Source: Candidatus Omnitrophica bacterium UBA5776
GTDB lineage: Bacteria > Omnitrophota > Gorgyraeia > Gygaellales > Profunditerraquicolaceae
Direction of reading: 5' to 3'
Assembly (NCBI GenBank): GCA_002418595.1
Contig: DIEK01000093.1
Location: forward strand, 1 to 8,995
Length of the DNA: 8,995 bases
The position numbers and the translations under genes were made by a program. The notes under the pieces were generated by a model. It was not told where the DNA came from, made no database searches, and worked only from the letters and a program-made list of their open reading frames with translations. Positions 1 to 6,297 of the stretch are shown piece after piece. The first letter of the stretch is position 1, and every line of letters begins with the position of its first letter.

Positions 1-2
1 TT

Positions 3-1076
3 TATCTGCTGCGAGGCCGGTTCCGCGGGGAGGCTGTCCGGCGCGGACGGGGATACCTGTTGGATATGAAATTGTCGGCTTTCTGCGCGGGCGGCGGGTG
101 GCAGTCGGCGTCCGGAACGGCTGTAGTGCTGGCTCATTTCTACCCGGGACATTCTTCCGGCAGGGAGGCCGTATTAAAATGCCGCTATTCGCGGTTCAAA
201 CATTTTTCCCTCGACTCCGGGCGGGACCTGCGTTTTTTATCCGGGGAGAAGAACGGCAGGTCTTTACGCGACAGGATTGGAGGATTGTTGAATTACAAGC
301 ATACGCCGGCTGGAAAGGGGATAATCTCGGCCATGGTGTTGGGAGACAAACGCGGCATCCCGCCTCTCGTCAAGCGAACGATGCTGCGTACCGGCACTCT
401 GCATCTGTTGGTGGTCAGCGGTTTCAACACCGGCCTGGTGGCTTTTTTCGCGCTTTTTTTGCTGAAAGCCGCGCGCGTGCCGAGAAAGGTCAGGATCCTT
501 CTTGCCTGTTGCGCCGTGGCCGCGTATTGCCCGGCCACCGGAAGCGCGCCCCCGGTTTTCCGCGCCGCGGTGATGACCATTCTCCTGTTGTCCGCGTATC
601 TTATGCGCAGGGAAGCCGTTTTGCTCAATCTGCTCGGCTGTGCCGCCGCGGTACTGCTGTTCTGCGATCCGCAGATGCTCTTCAGCGTCAGTTTCCAACT
701 CTCTTTTCTCAGCGTCTTTGCCATAGCCGTATTATGCCCCTTATTCCGTGCCCTTTTCGGCAACGCGGCCGCGGGCGGCAGATTACTGCGCTGGAGCAGG
801 GAGGCGGGAATAACCGGTTTTTCCGCCTGGATAGGAACATTACCGTTCATATTGTTCTATTTCCGGCTGTTCTCCTGGGTGGCTGTGCCGGCGAACCTGC
901 TGGCGGCTCCTCTAACTTCTTTGATTACTATCTGCGGCTTCTGTCAGATCATCAGCGTCCCCTTTTTGCCGCGTCTGGCCGGATATTTCGCTTTTATCTC
1001 CGACACCCTGATCACGGTTCTGGTTTCTCTGCTGGTTTTCCTGGAACGTTTCCCGGGCGCATGGCTTAATATCTGA
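3..1076 (+). CDS. comEC: ComEC/Rec2-family DNA-uptake channel protein, 5' end cut by window edge
   Basis: ComEC forms the inner-membrane channel that takes single-stranded DNA into the cytoplasm during natural transformation. The frame is open to the left edge with no stop, so the gene is partial; an in-frame TTG at 60 is probably internal. Counting residues from that TTG, the Competence domain hallmarks are VLGDKRGI near 93-100, HLLVVSGFNTGL at 115-126 (compare the family's HLLAVSGLH), FQLSF at 212-216 and PANLLAAPLTSL at 277-288. About eight hydrophobic segments follow from residue 115 to the end. The protein stops at FPGAWLNI, directly after the membrane domain, so the C-terminal metallo-beta-lactamase domain of Bacillus-type ComEC is missing; such short forms are known. 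The region before the membrane domain, which corresponds to the DUF4131 OB-like part, looks abbreviated. Family assignment is firm, activity is not. The gene appears unrelated to the downstream operon. Confidence 0.9.
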   Translation, partial: YLLRGRFRGEAVRRGRGYLLDMKLSAFCAGGGWQSASGTAVVLAHFYPGHSSGREAVLKCRYSRFKHFSLDSGRDLRFLSGEKNGRSLRDRIGGLLNYKHTPAGKGIISAMVLGDKRGIPPLVKRTMLRTGTLHLLVVSGFNTGLVAFFALFLLKAARVPRKVRILLACCAVAAYCPATGSAPPVFRAAVMTILLLSAYLMRREAVLLNLLGCAAAVLLFCDPQMLFSVSFQLSFLSVFAIAVLCPLFRALFGNAAAGGRLLRWSREAGITGFSAWIGTLPFILFYFRLFSWVAVPANLLAAPLTSLITICGFCQIISVPFLPRLAGYFAFISDTLITVLVSLLVFLERFPGAWLNI

Positions 1077-1119
1077 CGGGCCGGTTTTGTCCGGCTCACC
1101 CGGAGGCCCGGTATTTCTT
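1077..1119 (+). terminator. Possible weak terminator after the ComEC gene
   Basis: The stem CGGGCC (1077-1082) pairs with GGCCCG (1105-1110). Inside the loop CCGG (1091-1094) can pair with CCGG (1100-1103). The structure starts immediately after the TGA stop and is followed by TATTTCTT, a broken T tract. The position fits a terminator between the ComEC gene and the next promoter, but the outer loop is large and the T run is poor. Confidence 0.35.
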
Positions 1120-1120
1120 A

Positions 1121-1149
1121 TTGCGCTTCGTCGGTAAGGAGCATATAAT
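1121..1149 (+). promoter_or_regulatory. Sigma70-like promoter for the glycosyltransferase operon
   Basis: A perfect -10 hexamer TATAAT lies at 1144-1149. At the ideal 17-base distance upstream is TTGCGC (1121-1126), which keeps the important TTG of the -35 box but matches only 3 of 6 positions. Transcription would begin near 1156, giving a leader of 30-40 bases. This is the only gap above 100 bases in the window, and all six downstream genes could be read from it. Prediction by eye only. Confidence 0.5.
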
Positions 1150-1187
1150 TAAAATAACTTGGTTAAGGCGGATCAACTCTTTCAGGG

Positions 1188-1922
1188 ATGGCGGTGGTGA
1201 AAAAAGTAGACAGTTTAAGTGTGGTTATCCCCATGTATAATGAAGAGTATTACGCGCGGGAGGTCGTCGCTGAGGCCATTCGCGCCGTCTCCTCCGTCAC
1301 TTCGCGCGTAGAGGTGATTGCCGTGGACGATCATAGTTCGGATGCCACTCCCGTAATACTTGGGAATCTCGTTTCCGGAGACAGCAGGATAAAAATGGTG
1401 CGTAATAGCCGCAGGCTGGGGCTGGGCGGCGCCCTGCTGGCGGGATTTGCGGCCGCCTTGAACTCGGCGGTTTTATATACCGACGCCGATTTCCCCTGTG
1501 ATATGGGGAATATTCGCCGCGCCGTGGAACTTATGGAAAGAGAAGGCGCCGATATAGTGTCCGCCTACCGGAGCGGATGCCTCCGGGAAAACTTTCACAG
1601 GTCGGTGTATTCATTTGTATTCAACGGGATAGTCAATCTTTTTTTCAATCCCGGGATAAAAGACGTCAATTTCTCCTTTAAATTGTTCGACCGCGAAAAA
1701 CTGAACGCGTTGAGGATAGGTTCGAGAGGGTCGTTTATCAATACAGAGATATTCGTTAAGGCGAAGCGGTCCGGATATAAGATAGCGCAGTTCCCGGCGC
1801 AGTATCTGCGGCGGACGAAAGGCGTTTCAAAACTTGATAACTTCGGTAATATCTTCGGCATATTGCGCGAGATGGCCTGCTTCGCGGTATCCGAAAGGAA
1901 ACGCCGTCCGTTCGATAAATGA
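1188..1922 (+). CDS. GT2-family glycosyltransferase, polyprenyl-phosphate (DPM1/ArnC-like) type
   Basis: A GT-A fold glycosyltransferase of about 244 residues that probably moves a sugar from a nucleotide donor to a lipid phosphate on the cytoplasmic face of the membrane. The N-terminal strand reads LSVVIPMYNEE (10-20), followed by EVIAVDDHSSDAT (42-54) for the nucleotide, the LGLGGALLAGFAAA loop (77-90), a DAD metal motif at 99-101 and KDVNFSFKLF (158-167), a pattern seen in dolichyl/polyprenyl-phosphate transferases. There is no C-terminal membrane anchor, unlike FlmF2 or ArnC, so it resembles soluble DPM1. It is the first gene of the operon, and its stop overlaps the next start as ATGA. 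The true start may be GTG 1197: AGGG at 1184-1187 abuts ATG 1188 but lies 9 bases from 1197, and starting there gives MKKVDSLSVVIP. Family sure; sugar and acceptor unknown. Confidence 0.88.
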   Translation: MAVVKKVDSLSVVIPMYNEEYYAREVVAEAIRAVSSVTSRVEVIAVDDHSSDATPVILGNLVSGDSRIKMVRNSRRLGLGGALLAGFAAALNSAVLYTDADFPCDMGNIRRAVELMEREGADIVSAYRSGCLRENFHRSVYSFVFNGIVNLFFNPGIKDVNFSFKLFDREKLNALRIGSRGSFINTEIFVKAKRSGYKIAQFPAQYLRRTKGVSKLDNFGNIFGILREMACFAVSERKRRPFDK

Positions 1923-2575
1923 TAACCCGTGTTTTATCCGGTATCTCGCGTTATTCCGGTTTCTGGTCCGGGATATACTGCCGGTTGCGTTTATTGACCT
2001 GTCCCTTCGGCAGGATATCGGAATTTGTCCCGGCTCGGGGGCGTATTCTCGACCTGGGGTGCGGGGCCGGCGTATTCTCTTTTCTGCTTTCCGTTTCTTT
2101 GCCGTCGAGGCAGATAATCGCAATGGACTGCCGAGCGAAGAGGCTCCGATTCTCGGCGCGCGTCGCGGAAGAGAACGGTTTCGGGGCGCTTTCTTTCGTG
2201 CAAGGGGATATTCTTTCTTTTCCGTATCCCGGACCCGCGGATTGCATATTGCTGGTCGATGTCCTTTATCAACTGCCGTTCGAGCAAAAAACCGCCGTTA
2301 TCAGGAAGTGTTATGAAACGCTGGCTAATGACGGGGTGTTGCTTGTTAAAGAGACCGACGCCGGACCGGGGTGGAAAGCCTTGTTCTGTTATCTGCAGGA
2401 AATGATGCTGGCGCGGTTGATAAAACTGAACCGGGGGCGCGTGGAACCTCTTGCCTGCGCCGCCTGGATGAAGCTGCTGGCGGAAGAAGGATTTTCGGCC
2501 GTCATGCGCAGAATAGACAAAGGATATCCGTATCCCCATGTCCTTTTCGTGTGCCGTAAGACGGAGAGGGGATGA
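1919..2575 (+). CDS. Class I SAM-dependent methyltransferase
   Basis: A 218-residue Rossmann-fold methyltransferase using S-adenosylmethionine. Motif I is RILDLGCGAGVF (42-53), the acidic end of strand 2 is IAMD (67-70), the adenine-side motif is FVQGDILSFPY (93-103), and motif IV is ADCILLVDVLYQLP (107-120), followed by LLVKETDAG (141-149). The N-terminal 35 residues are aromatic and may cap the active site. The C-terminal half (150-200) is helical and would supply substrate specificity. It starts at ATG 1919, overlapping the GT2 stop as ATGA with no close ribosome site, so translational coupling is likely. In this setting it may O-, N- or C-methylate the sugar or lipid made by the operon, but nothing in the sequence fixes the substrate. 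General small-molecule methyltransferase is the safe call. Confidence 0.87.
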   Translation: MITRVLSGISRYSGFWSGIYCRLRLLTCPFGRISEFVPARGRILDLGCGAGVFSFLLSVSLPSRQIIAMDCRAKRLRFSARVAEENGFGALSFVQGDILSFPYPGPADCILLVDVLYQLPFEQKTAVIRKCYETLANDGVLLVKETDAGPGWKALFCYLQEMMLARLIKLNRGRVEPLACAAWMKLLAEEGFSAVMRRIDKGYPYPHVLFVCRKTERG

Positions 2576-3966
2576 AGAAAATACTGCTTTTAAACCCGCC
2601 GTCTCCGCAGTTATGCGTGAGGGATTATTACTGCACTTTTTCGGCGAAAGCCGCCTACTGTTGGCCGCCGCAGGACCTGATTGCCTTAAGCGGCAGATTG
2701 AGCGGGGATTTCCAGGTTTCTTATTATGATCCCCATTCTCACGGAGACGACCGCCGCCGCAGCCTGGAATACGTGCTGTCCGGAGGTTTTCACGCCGTTA
2801 TTTTTACCACAGGATCTCTTTATCTGGATGAGGATATTTCTTTCGTCAAGGCGGTTAAAGAGAGGCTGCCGGGAATTCTCATAGTCGCCAGCAGCGCTAT
2901 TTTTCGTTCTATAGGCGAAGAAGTTATGAAAAAGAACCCTTTTATAGACGGCTTGCTTTTGGATTTTACCAATGATGACGCGCTTAAGTTCCTGCGCGGC
3001 GATTACGGCGGCATCTCCGGGATGTTCTTCAGGGACGGCGGCGGCGTGCTGCATTTGAAAGATAACGCCGGCACCGGAAGATTCTCTTTCCCTGTCCCCC
3101 GTCACGAGCTTTTCAACGGGCGCCAGTATAGATTCCCTCCCGGGGTTTTTGACAAACGGGGCCCCTTCTTTACTACCGTCGCTTCCGCGGGCTGCCCTTT
3201 CAAGTGCGGTTTCTGCACTGCGGCCTCAGTGCCGTACAGCCGCAGGGACACAGGCAATATTATGGAAGAGATGGACTGGATATGGCGTAAAACCGATGTG
3301 CGCAACATCTTTTTCGCCGACTGCAGTTTTACGGCCGATCCGGGCGCCGCCGTTGATCTATGCGGCAGGCTGTCCGCTCTTTACGGCGGGTCCCTGTGCT
3401 GGATCTGCAATTCCCGGGCGGAACCTCTTTTGGAGAGAGAGACTGCGCGTATGCTGCGCCGCGCCGGCTGCCGCATGGTAATGATAGGCGCCGAGAGCGG
3501 GGATGAACAAGTTTTAAAGCGGCACAATAAACGCGTTTCCCCTATGCAGGTATGCGAGGCCGTCGTCAACTGCAGAAGAGAAGGGATCCGCACGCTGGTG
3601 TATTTTATATTGGGGTTGCCCGGAGAGGACCGGGCGTCTTTCGCCAAGACCGCGGCTTTTATCAAGAGATTGCGTTGTGATTTCATAAGCGTGAGCTTTG
3701 CCATGCCGGATTTCGGCACCGCCTTGCGGCAAGAGGCGCTGGCGCGCGGATTGTGCGAAGAGACCCCGGGAGGATGGGACCATTCAGGCCGTCCGTTCCT
3801 CAGCGGGGAGGAAGAGGGGCAAAGGCTGCTCGCGCAGAGAAAGTCGCTTTACAGGAGGTTTTATTTAAGGCCAGGCCGGCTCGTCCCACGTCTCTTGGGA
3901 TGCGCCGGTCAACTTAAGGCGGAGGATTTTCAGGAAGGGGTGAGAATATTAAAGAGCTGGTTGTGA
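2572..3966 (+). CDS. Radical SAM protein with B12-binding-like N-terminal domain, HpnJ/BchE-like (protein 1)
   Basis: A 464-residue protein of the two-domain class that includes BchE and the hopanoid ring-contraction enzyme HpnJ. Residues 1-165 form an alpha/beta domain beginning KILLLNPP, like cobalamin-binding radical SAM proteins. The canonical DxHxxG cobalamin motif is not at its normal place after strand 1. The radical SAM core follows, with the [4Fe-4S] cysteines at 208, 212 and 215 (GCPFKCGFC), IFFADCSFTADP (246-257), CNSRAEP (279-285), IGAESGDEQVL (305-315) and YFILGLPGE (344-352), all features of the HpnJ/MiaB-like group. The tail (400-464) is basic and helical, ending near KSWL. It overlaps its neighbours on both sides (ATGA at 2572, GTGA at 3963) and has the ribosome site GGAG at 2563-2566. 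The neighbouring HpnK-like deacetylase favours sugar or lipid chemistry, such as methylation or ring rearrangement. The exact reaction is unknown. Confidence 0.88.
   Translation: MKKILLLNPPSPQLCVRDYYCTFSAKAAYCWPPQDLIALSGRLSGDFQVSYYDPHSHGDDRRRSLEYVLSGGFHAVIFTTGSLYLDEDISFVKAVKERLPGILIVASSAIFRSIGEEVMKKNPFIDGLLLDFTNDDALKFLRGDYGGISGMFFRDGGGVLHLKDNAGTGRFSFPVPRHELFNGRQYRFPPGVFDKRGPFFTTVASAGCPFKCGFCTAASVPYSRRDTGNIMEEMDWIWRKTDVRNIFFADCSFTADPGAAVDLCGRLSALYGGSLCWICNSRAEPLLERETARMLRRAGCRMVMIGAESGDEQVLKRHNKRVSPMQVCEAVVNCRREGIRTLVYFILGLPGEDRASFAKTAAFIKRLRCDFISVSFAMPDFGTALRQEALARGLCEETPGGWDHSGRPFLSGEEEGQRLLAQRKSLYRRFYLRPGRLVPRLLGCAGQLKAEDFQEGVRILKSWL
3932..3950 (+). promoter_or_regulatory. Ribosome binding site and probable ATT start of the deacetylase gene
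   Basis: AGGAAGGGG at 3932-3940 is a strong purine-rich ribosome site. The in-frame codon 7 bases further on is ATT (3948-3950). Between the upstream in-frame stop TAA (3915-3917) and GTG 3963 there is no ATG, GTG or TTG. Starting at ATT gives KELVVTADDFGL after the initiator Met, matching the family pattern of Met, Lys/Arg, strand, then ADDFG. GTG 3963 has only a weak AAAGAG (3951-3956) in front of it. Confidence 0.5.
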
Positions 3967-4811
3967 CAGCCGACGACTTCGGCCTTGCCCGGGGCATCAA
4001 CCGCGGCATAATGGATTGCGTGGAAAGAGGAATAGTAACTTCCGTTTCTTTATGCGTCAACGGCAGCGAATACGAAGAAGCGCTGGCTTTCTGCCGGCGG
4101 GTCCCGGGGTTAAGCGCAGGCCTTCATCTTGTCTTTACCGGGGAAGAAGCGTTGTCGGCGGCTGCCGGAAAGAACGGCCTTTGCGGCAGGGACGGCCGTT
4201 TGCCAGGTAGCTGGCCGGTTTTTCTCGCGCGATACTTCCTGGGCGGTATCGGGCTGCGCGGATTGGAAAAGGAAATAAAGGCCCAGTTCGGGAAAATCAG
4301 CAGCGCAGGGGTGCGCGTGACGCACGTCAACAGCCATCAGCATCTCCATCTTCTGCCCGCGATACTCGATATAGTGATATCAAATTGCAGGGAATACGGG
4401 GTGAGATACATCCGCGTTCCATTCTCCGGACCGGCGCGGCACTGGCTCGGCGCGGACCGGCGAAGGGCGGCCTGGCAGATAATATTGAATATGCTTTGCG
4501 CGCGCGCCTTATCCAGGGTCAAGAAGGCCGGTTTGGAGGCGTGCACGGAGACAAGTGGCGTGCTCTATTCCGGAAGGATGGGAAGGTCCGAGTTGAAAGG
4601 TATGATTGCCGCTTTGAAAGAAGGGAAAACCGAGATCATCTGCCATCCCGGCAGGGACGGCGGGGAATTGTCCTCCCTCTACGGAGGCTGGGGATATGCC
4701 TGGGACAAGGAGACCGATTTATTGTGTTCCGCGGACGTGAAGGGATCATTGAAAGAATACGGGATAAGTCTTTGCGGGTTTTCTCCGGCGGAGAAAAAAG
4801 ATGATAAGTAA
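3963..4811 (+). CDS. YdjC/ChbG-fold carbohydrate deacetylase, HpnK/NaxD-like
   Basis: A metal-dependent deacetylase of the YdjC family, members of which remove acetyl groups from N-acetyl sugars: ChbG on chitobiose, HpnK on hopanoid-linked GlcNAc, NaxD on undecaprenyl-phosphate GalNAc. Counting from GTG 3963, the signature TADDFGLARGINRGI is at 2-16 with the metal-ligand aspartate at 5, SAGLHLVFTG at 51-60 with His55, the NSHQHLHLLP block at 123-132 with three histidines, SGVLYSGRM at 198-206, and EIICHPGRDG at 224-233 with His228. Length (282, or 287 from ATT 3948) is normal. It is listed from the conventional start, but ATT 3948 probably is the real one, because GTG 3963 removes half of the first core strand. 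It lies between two radical SAM genes and overlaps both, so it should act on the same amino sugar. Family call is strong; substrate is inferred. Confidence 0.9.
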   Translation: MTADDFGLARGINRGIMDCVERGIVTSVSLCVNGSEYEEALAFCRRVPGLSAGLHLVFTGEEALSAAAGKNGLCGRDGRLPGSWPVFLARYFLGGIGLRGLEKEIKAQFGKISSAGVRVTHVNSHQHLHLLPAILDIVISNCREYGVRYIRVPFSGPARHWLGADRRRAAWQIILNMLCARALSRVKKAGLEACTETSGVLYSGRMGRSELKGMIAALKEGKTEIICHPGRDGGELSSLYGGWGYAWDKETDLLCSADVKGSLKEYGISLCGFSPAEKKDDK

Positions 4812-6225
4812 GGGATCCGTGAAGACCGCGCTGTTGATATATCCCCCCACGGGCATCTACGACCGTTTCGAACGCTGCCAGTCCCCGGTGGAATCGGAAA
4901 GCGTGAGCATCGTAAGGCCCGCTATGGATCTCGCTTATCTGGCGTCGGTGCTGGAAGGACGCGGGGTCAGAACGGAGATCCGTGATTATCCGGCGGCCGG
5001 AAAAAGCTGGAAGGACGCAGAGAAAGATATCCGCCTGCTCTCTCCGGACCTCCTCCTGGTCAGCGCCGCATTGTTCACCTGCCGGGAGGATTGCCGCGCC
5101 TTCTCCATCGCCAGGAAGCACAAGAGCGGTACGCTCTGCGTGTTGAAAGGTTTTTTCCCCGACAAAGGGCGGGATGTGTTATGCGGGACCGGGGAGATAG
5201 ATCTGGTCCTTTGGGAAGAACCGGAGGATTCCCTGGAGAAGATCATGAGCGGGATCCCCCTGCGGGACGTCCCCGGGATCACTTTCCGCGAGGACGCGGC
5301 GGCCTTTGTGACACGGCCCAGGCGGGTCCTTCCCGATCTTGATTCCCTGCCTTTTCCCTCAAGGCATTTGCTGGACAACGGGCTGTACCGGATGCCGGAC
5401 AACGGCAGGAAGATGGGGCTGGTCCTGGCCGGGAAGGGCTGTTTCGGGGAATGCGTGTTTTGTCTGGCGCCTCTGGTGAACGGCAGACGATTGCGCTTGC
5501 GCGGGCATGTTTCTTTGATCGAAGAACTGCGGGAATGCGTATGCCGACACGGGATAAGGGATTTCTGGCTGCGCGCGGACAACTTTACCGCCGACAGAGA
5601 GTGGGTGATGCGGTTTTGTGCGGAGCTTTCCGGCAGCGGCCTGTCTGTGCGCTGGGCGGTAAACAGCCGCGCGGATTGTCTGGATAGAGAACTCGGAATG
5701 GCGATGAAACGGGCGGGTTGTTTTGCCGTCGGCATAGGCGCGGAGAGCGGCAGCGAAGATACACTGCGGATGATAAAAAAGAATATAACCAAAGAACAAG
5801 TGCGCCGCGCAGTCAATACCTGCAAAGAATGCGGACTGCAGGCGTATTTATTCTTTATAATAGGTTTCCCCTGGGAGACGAGAAAACATATAACGGAAAC
5901 CGTGGACTTCGCGTGTGAATTGAAGGGCGACGTCGTGAATTTCTCTTTTTCCGTCCCTTTTTACGGCACCGAACTGTTTTCTATATATGAAAAAACGGGG
6001 TTATTGAAAGACAACGGCCCGTGCGAGGTCAATCATTACGGTTTGCCCCGCGGGGGGACGATGTATGTCCCGGCGGATGAACTGGTAAAGATCGAGAAGG
6101 CCGCATACCGCAGGTTTTTCTTCAATCCGGAATTTATACTAAGGCGCCTGTCGCGGATCAATTCGCTGCGGGAGTTCCTGCGGCACGTTGAAGCGGCCGT
6201 GCATTTGTTGAAGATAAGCGTCTGA
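4801..6225 (+). CDS. Radical SAM protein with B12-binding-like N-terminal domain (protein 2)
   Basis: A second, 474-residue member of the same two-domain class, only distantly similar to protein 1. The N-terminal domain starts KTALLIYPPTGIYD (8-21) and contains VRPAMDLAYLASVLEGRG (38-55), the usual opening of cobalamin-binding radical SAM proteins, but no DxHxxG motif. A linker rich in charged residues ends at DLDSLPFPSRH (179-189). The core cysteines are 214, 218 and 221 (GCFGECVFC), followed by DFWLRADNFTADREW (254-268), NSRADCLDRE (288-297), GIGAESGSEDTLRMI (311-325), FIIGFPWET (352-360) and VPFYGTEL (385-392). Its ATG lies inside the end of the deacetylase gene (11-base overlap) and has GGAG 7 bases ahead (4790-4793). 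Substrate recognition probably differs from protein 1, since the first 200 residues share little beyond the fold. It could act before or after deacetylation of the same molecule. Reaction unknown. Confidence 0.88.
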   Translation: MISKGSVKTALLIYPPTGIYDRFERCQSPVESESVSIVRPAMDLAYLASVLEGRGVRTEIRDYPAAGKSWKDAEKDIRLLSPDLLLVSAALFTCREDCRAFSIARKHKSGTLCVLKGFFPDKGRDVLCGTGEIDLVLWEEPEDSLEKIMSGIPLRDVPGITFREDAAAFVTRPRRVLPDLDSLPFPSRHLLDNGLYRMPDNGRKMGLVLAGKGCFGECVFCLAPLVNGRRLRLRGHVSLIEELRECVCRHGIRDFWLRADNFTADREWVMRFCAELSGSGLSVRWAVNSRADCLDRELGMAMKRAGCFAVGIGAESGSEDTLRMIKKNITKEQVRRAVNTCKECGLQAYLFFIIGFPWETRKHITETVDFACELKGDVVNFSFSVPFYGTELFSIYEKTGLLKDNGPCEVNHYGLPRGGTMYVPADELVKIEKAAYRRFFFNPEFILRRLSRINSLREFLRHVEAAVHLLKISV

Positions 6226-6265
6226 AGAAAGATTTTCAGGCATATACACGGCAAGAGAGGATACG

Positions 6266-6288
6266 CGGCCTACAGGGGCCGGGAGGAG
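6266..6288 (+). promoter_or_regulatory. Hairpin next to a strong ribosome binding site of the membrane-transferase gene
   Basis: CGGCC (6266-6270) pairs with GGCCG (6277-6281) around a 6-base loop. The ribosome site GGAGGAG (6282-6288) begins at the next base, and the ATG follows 9 bases after it. There is no T run, so this is not a terminator. The hairpin could shield or expose the ribosome site, or mark an mRNA end. The ribosome site is clear; the hairpin's role is a guess. Confidence 0.45.
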
Positions 6289-6297
6289 ATTCAAGCG

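Noticed and set aside
1159..1200. Short leader-peptide reading frame TTG 1159 to TGA 1200 (13 codons, ending Trp-Arg-Trp), whose stop overlaps GTG 1197 as GTGA.
   Set aside because: The nearest good ribosome site (TAAGGAG, 1135-1141) is 17 bases away and lies upstream of the predicted transcript start. No attenuator-like hairpin set is visible.
1834..2316. Plus-strand open frame overlapping the methyltransferase in another frame.
   Set aside because: The methyltransferase frame has the full LDLGCGAG and later motifs and a coupled ATGA start; the other frame has no recognisable protein features.
4794..4800. Run AAAAAAG just before the start of radical SAM protein 2, a possible slippery site joining the deacetylase and the radical SAM protein.
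   Set aside because: The A AAA AAG register does not match the deacetylase codons (AAA AAA GAT), and the next gene is in the +1 frame, which a standard -1 slip would not reach. A normal ribosome site and ATG are present.
4986..5825. Long open frame on the minus strand inside radical SAM protein 2 (279 codons).
   Set aside because: Its product is rich in Arg, Ser and Pro with no domain. The plus-strand protein carries clear radical SAM motifs throughout, so this is a by-product of the codon pattern.
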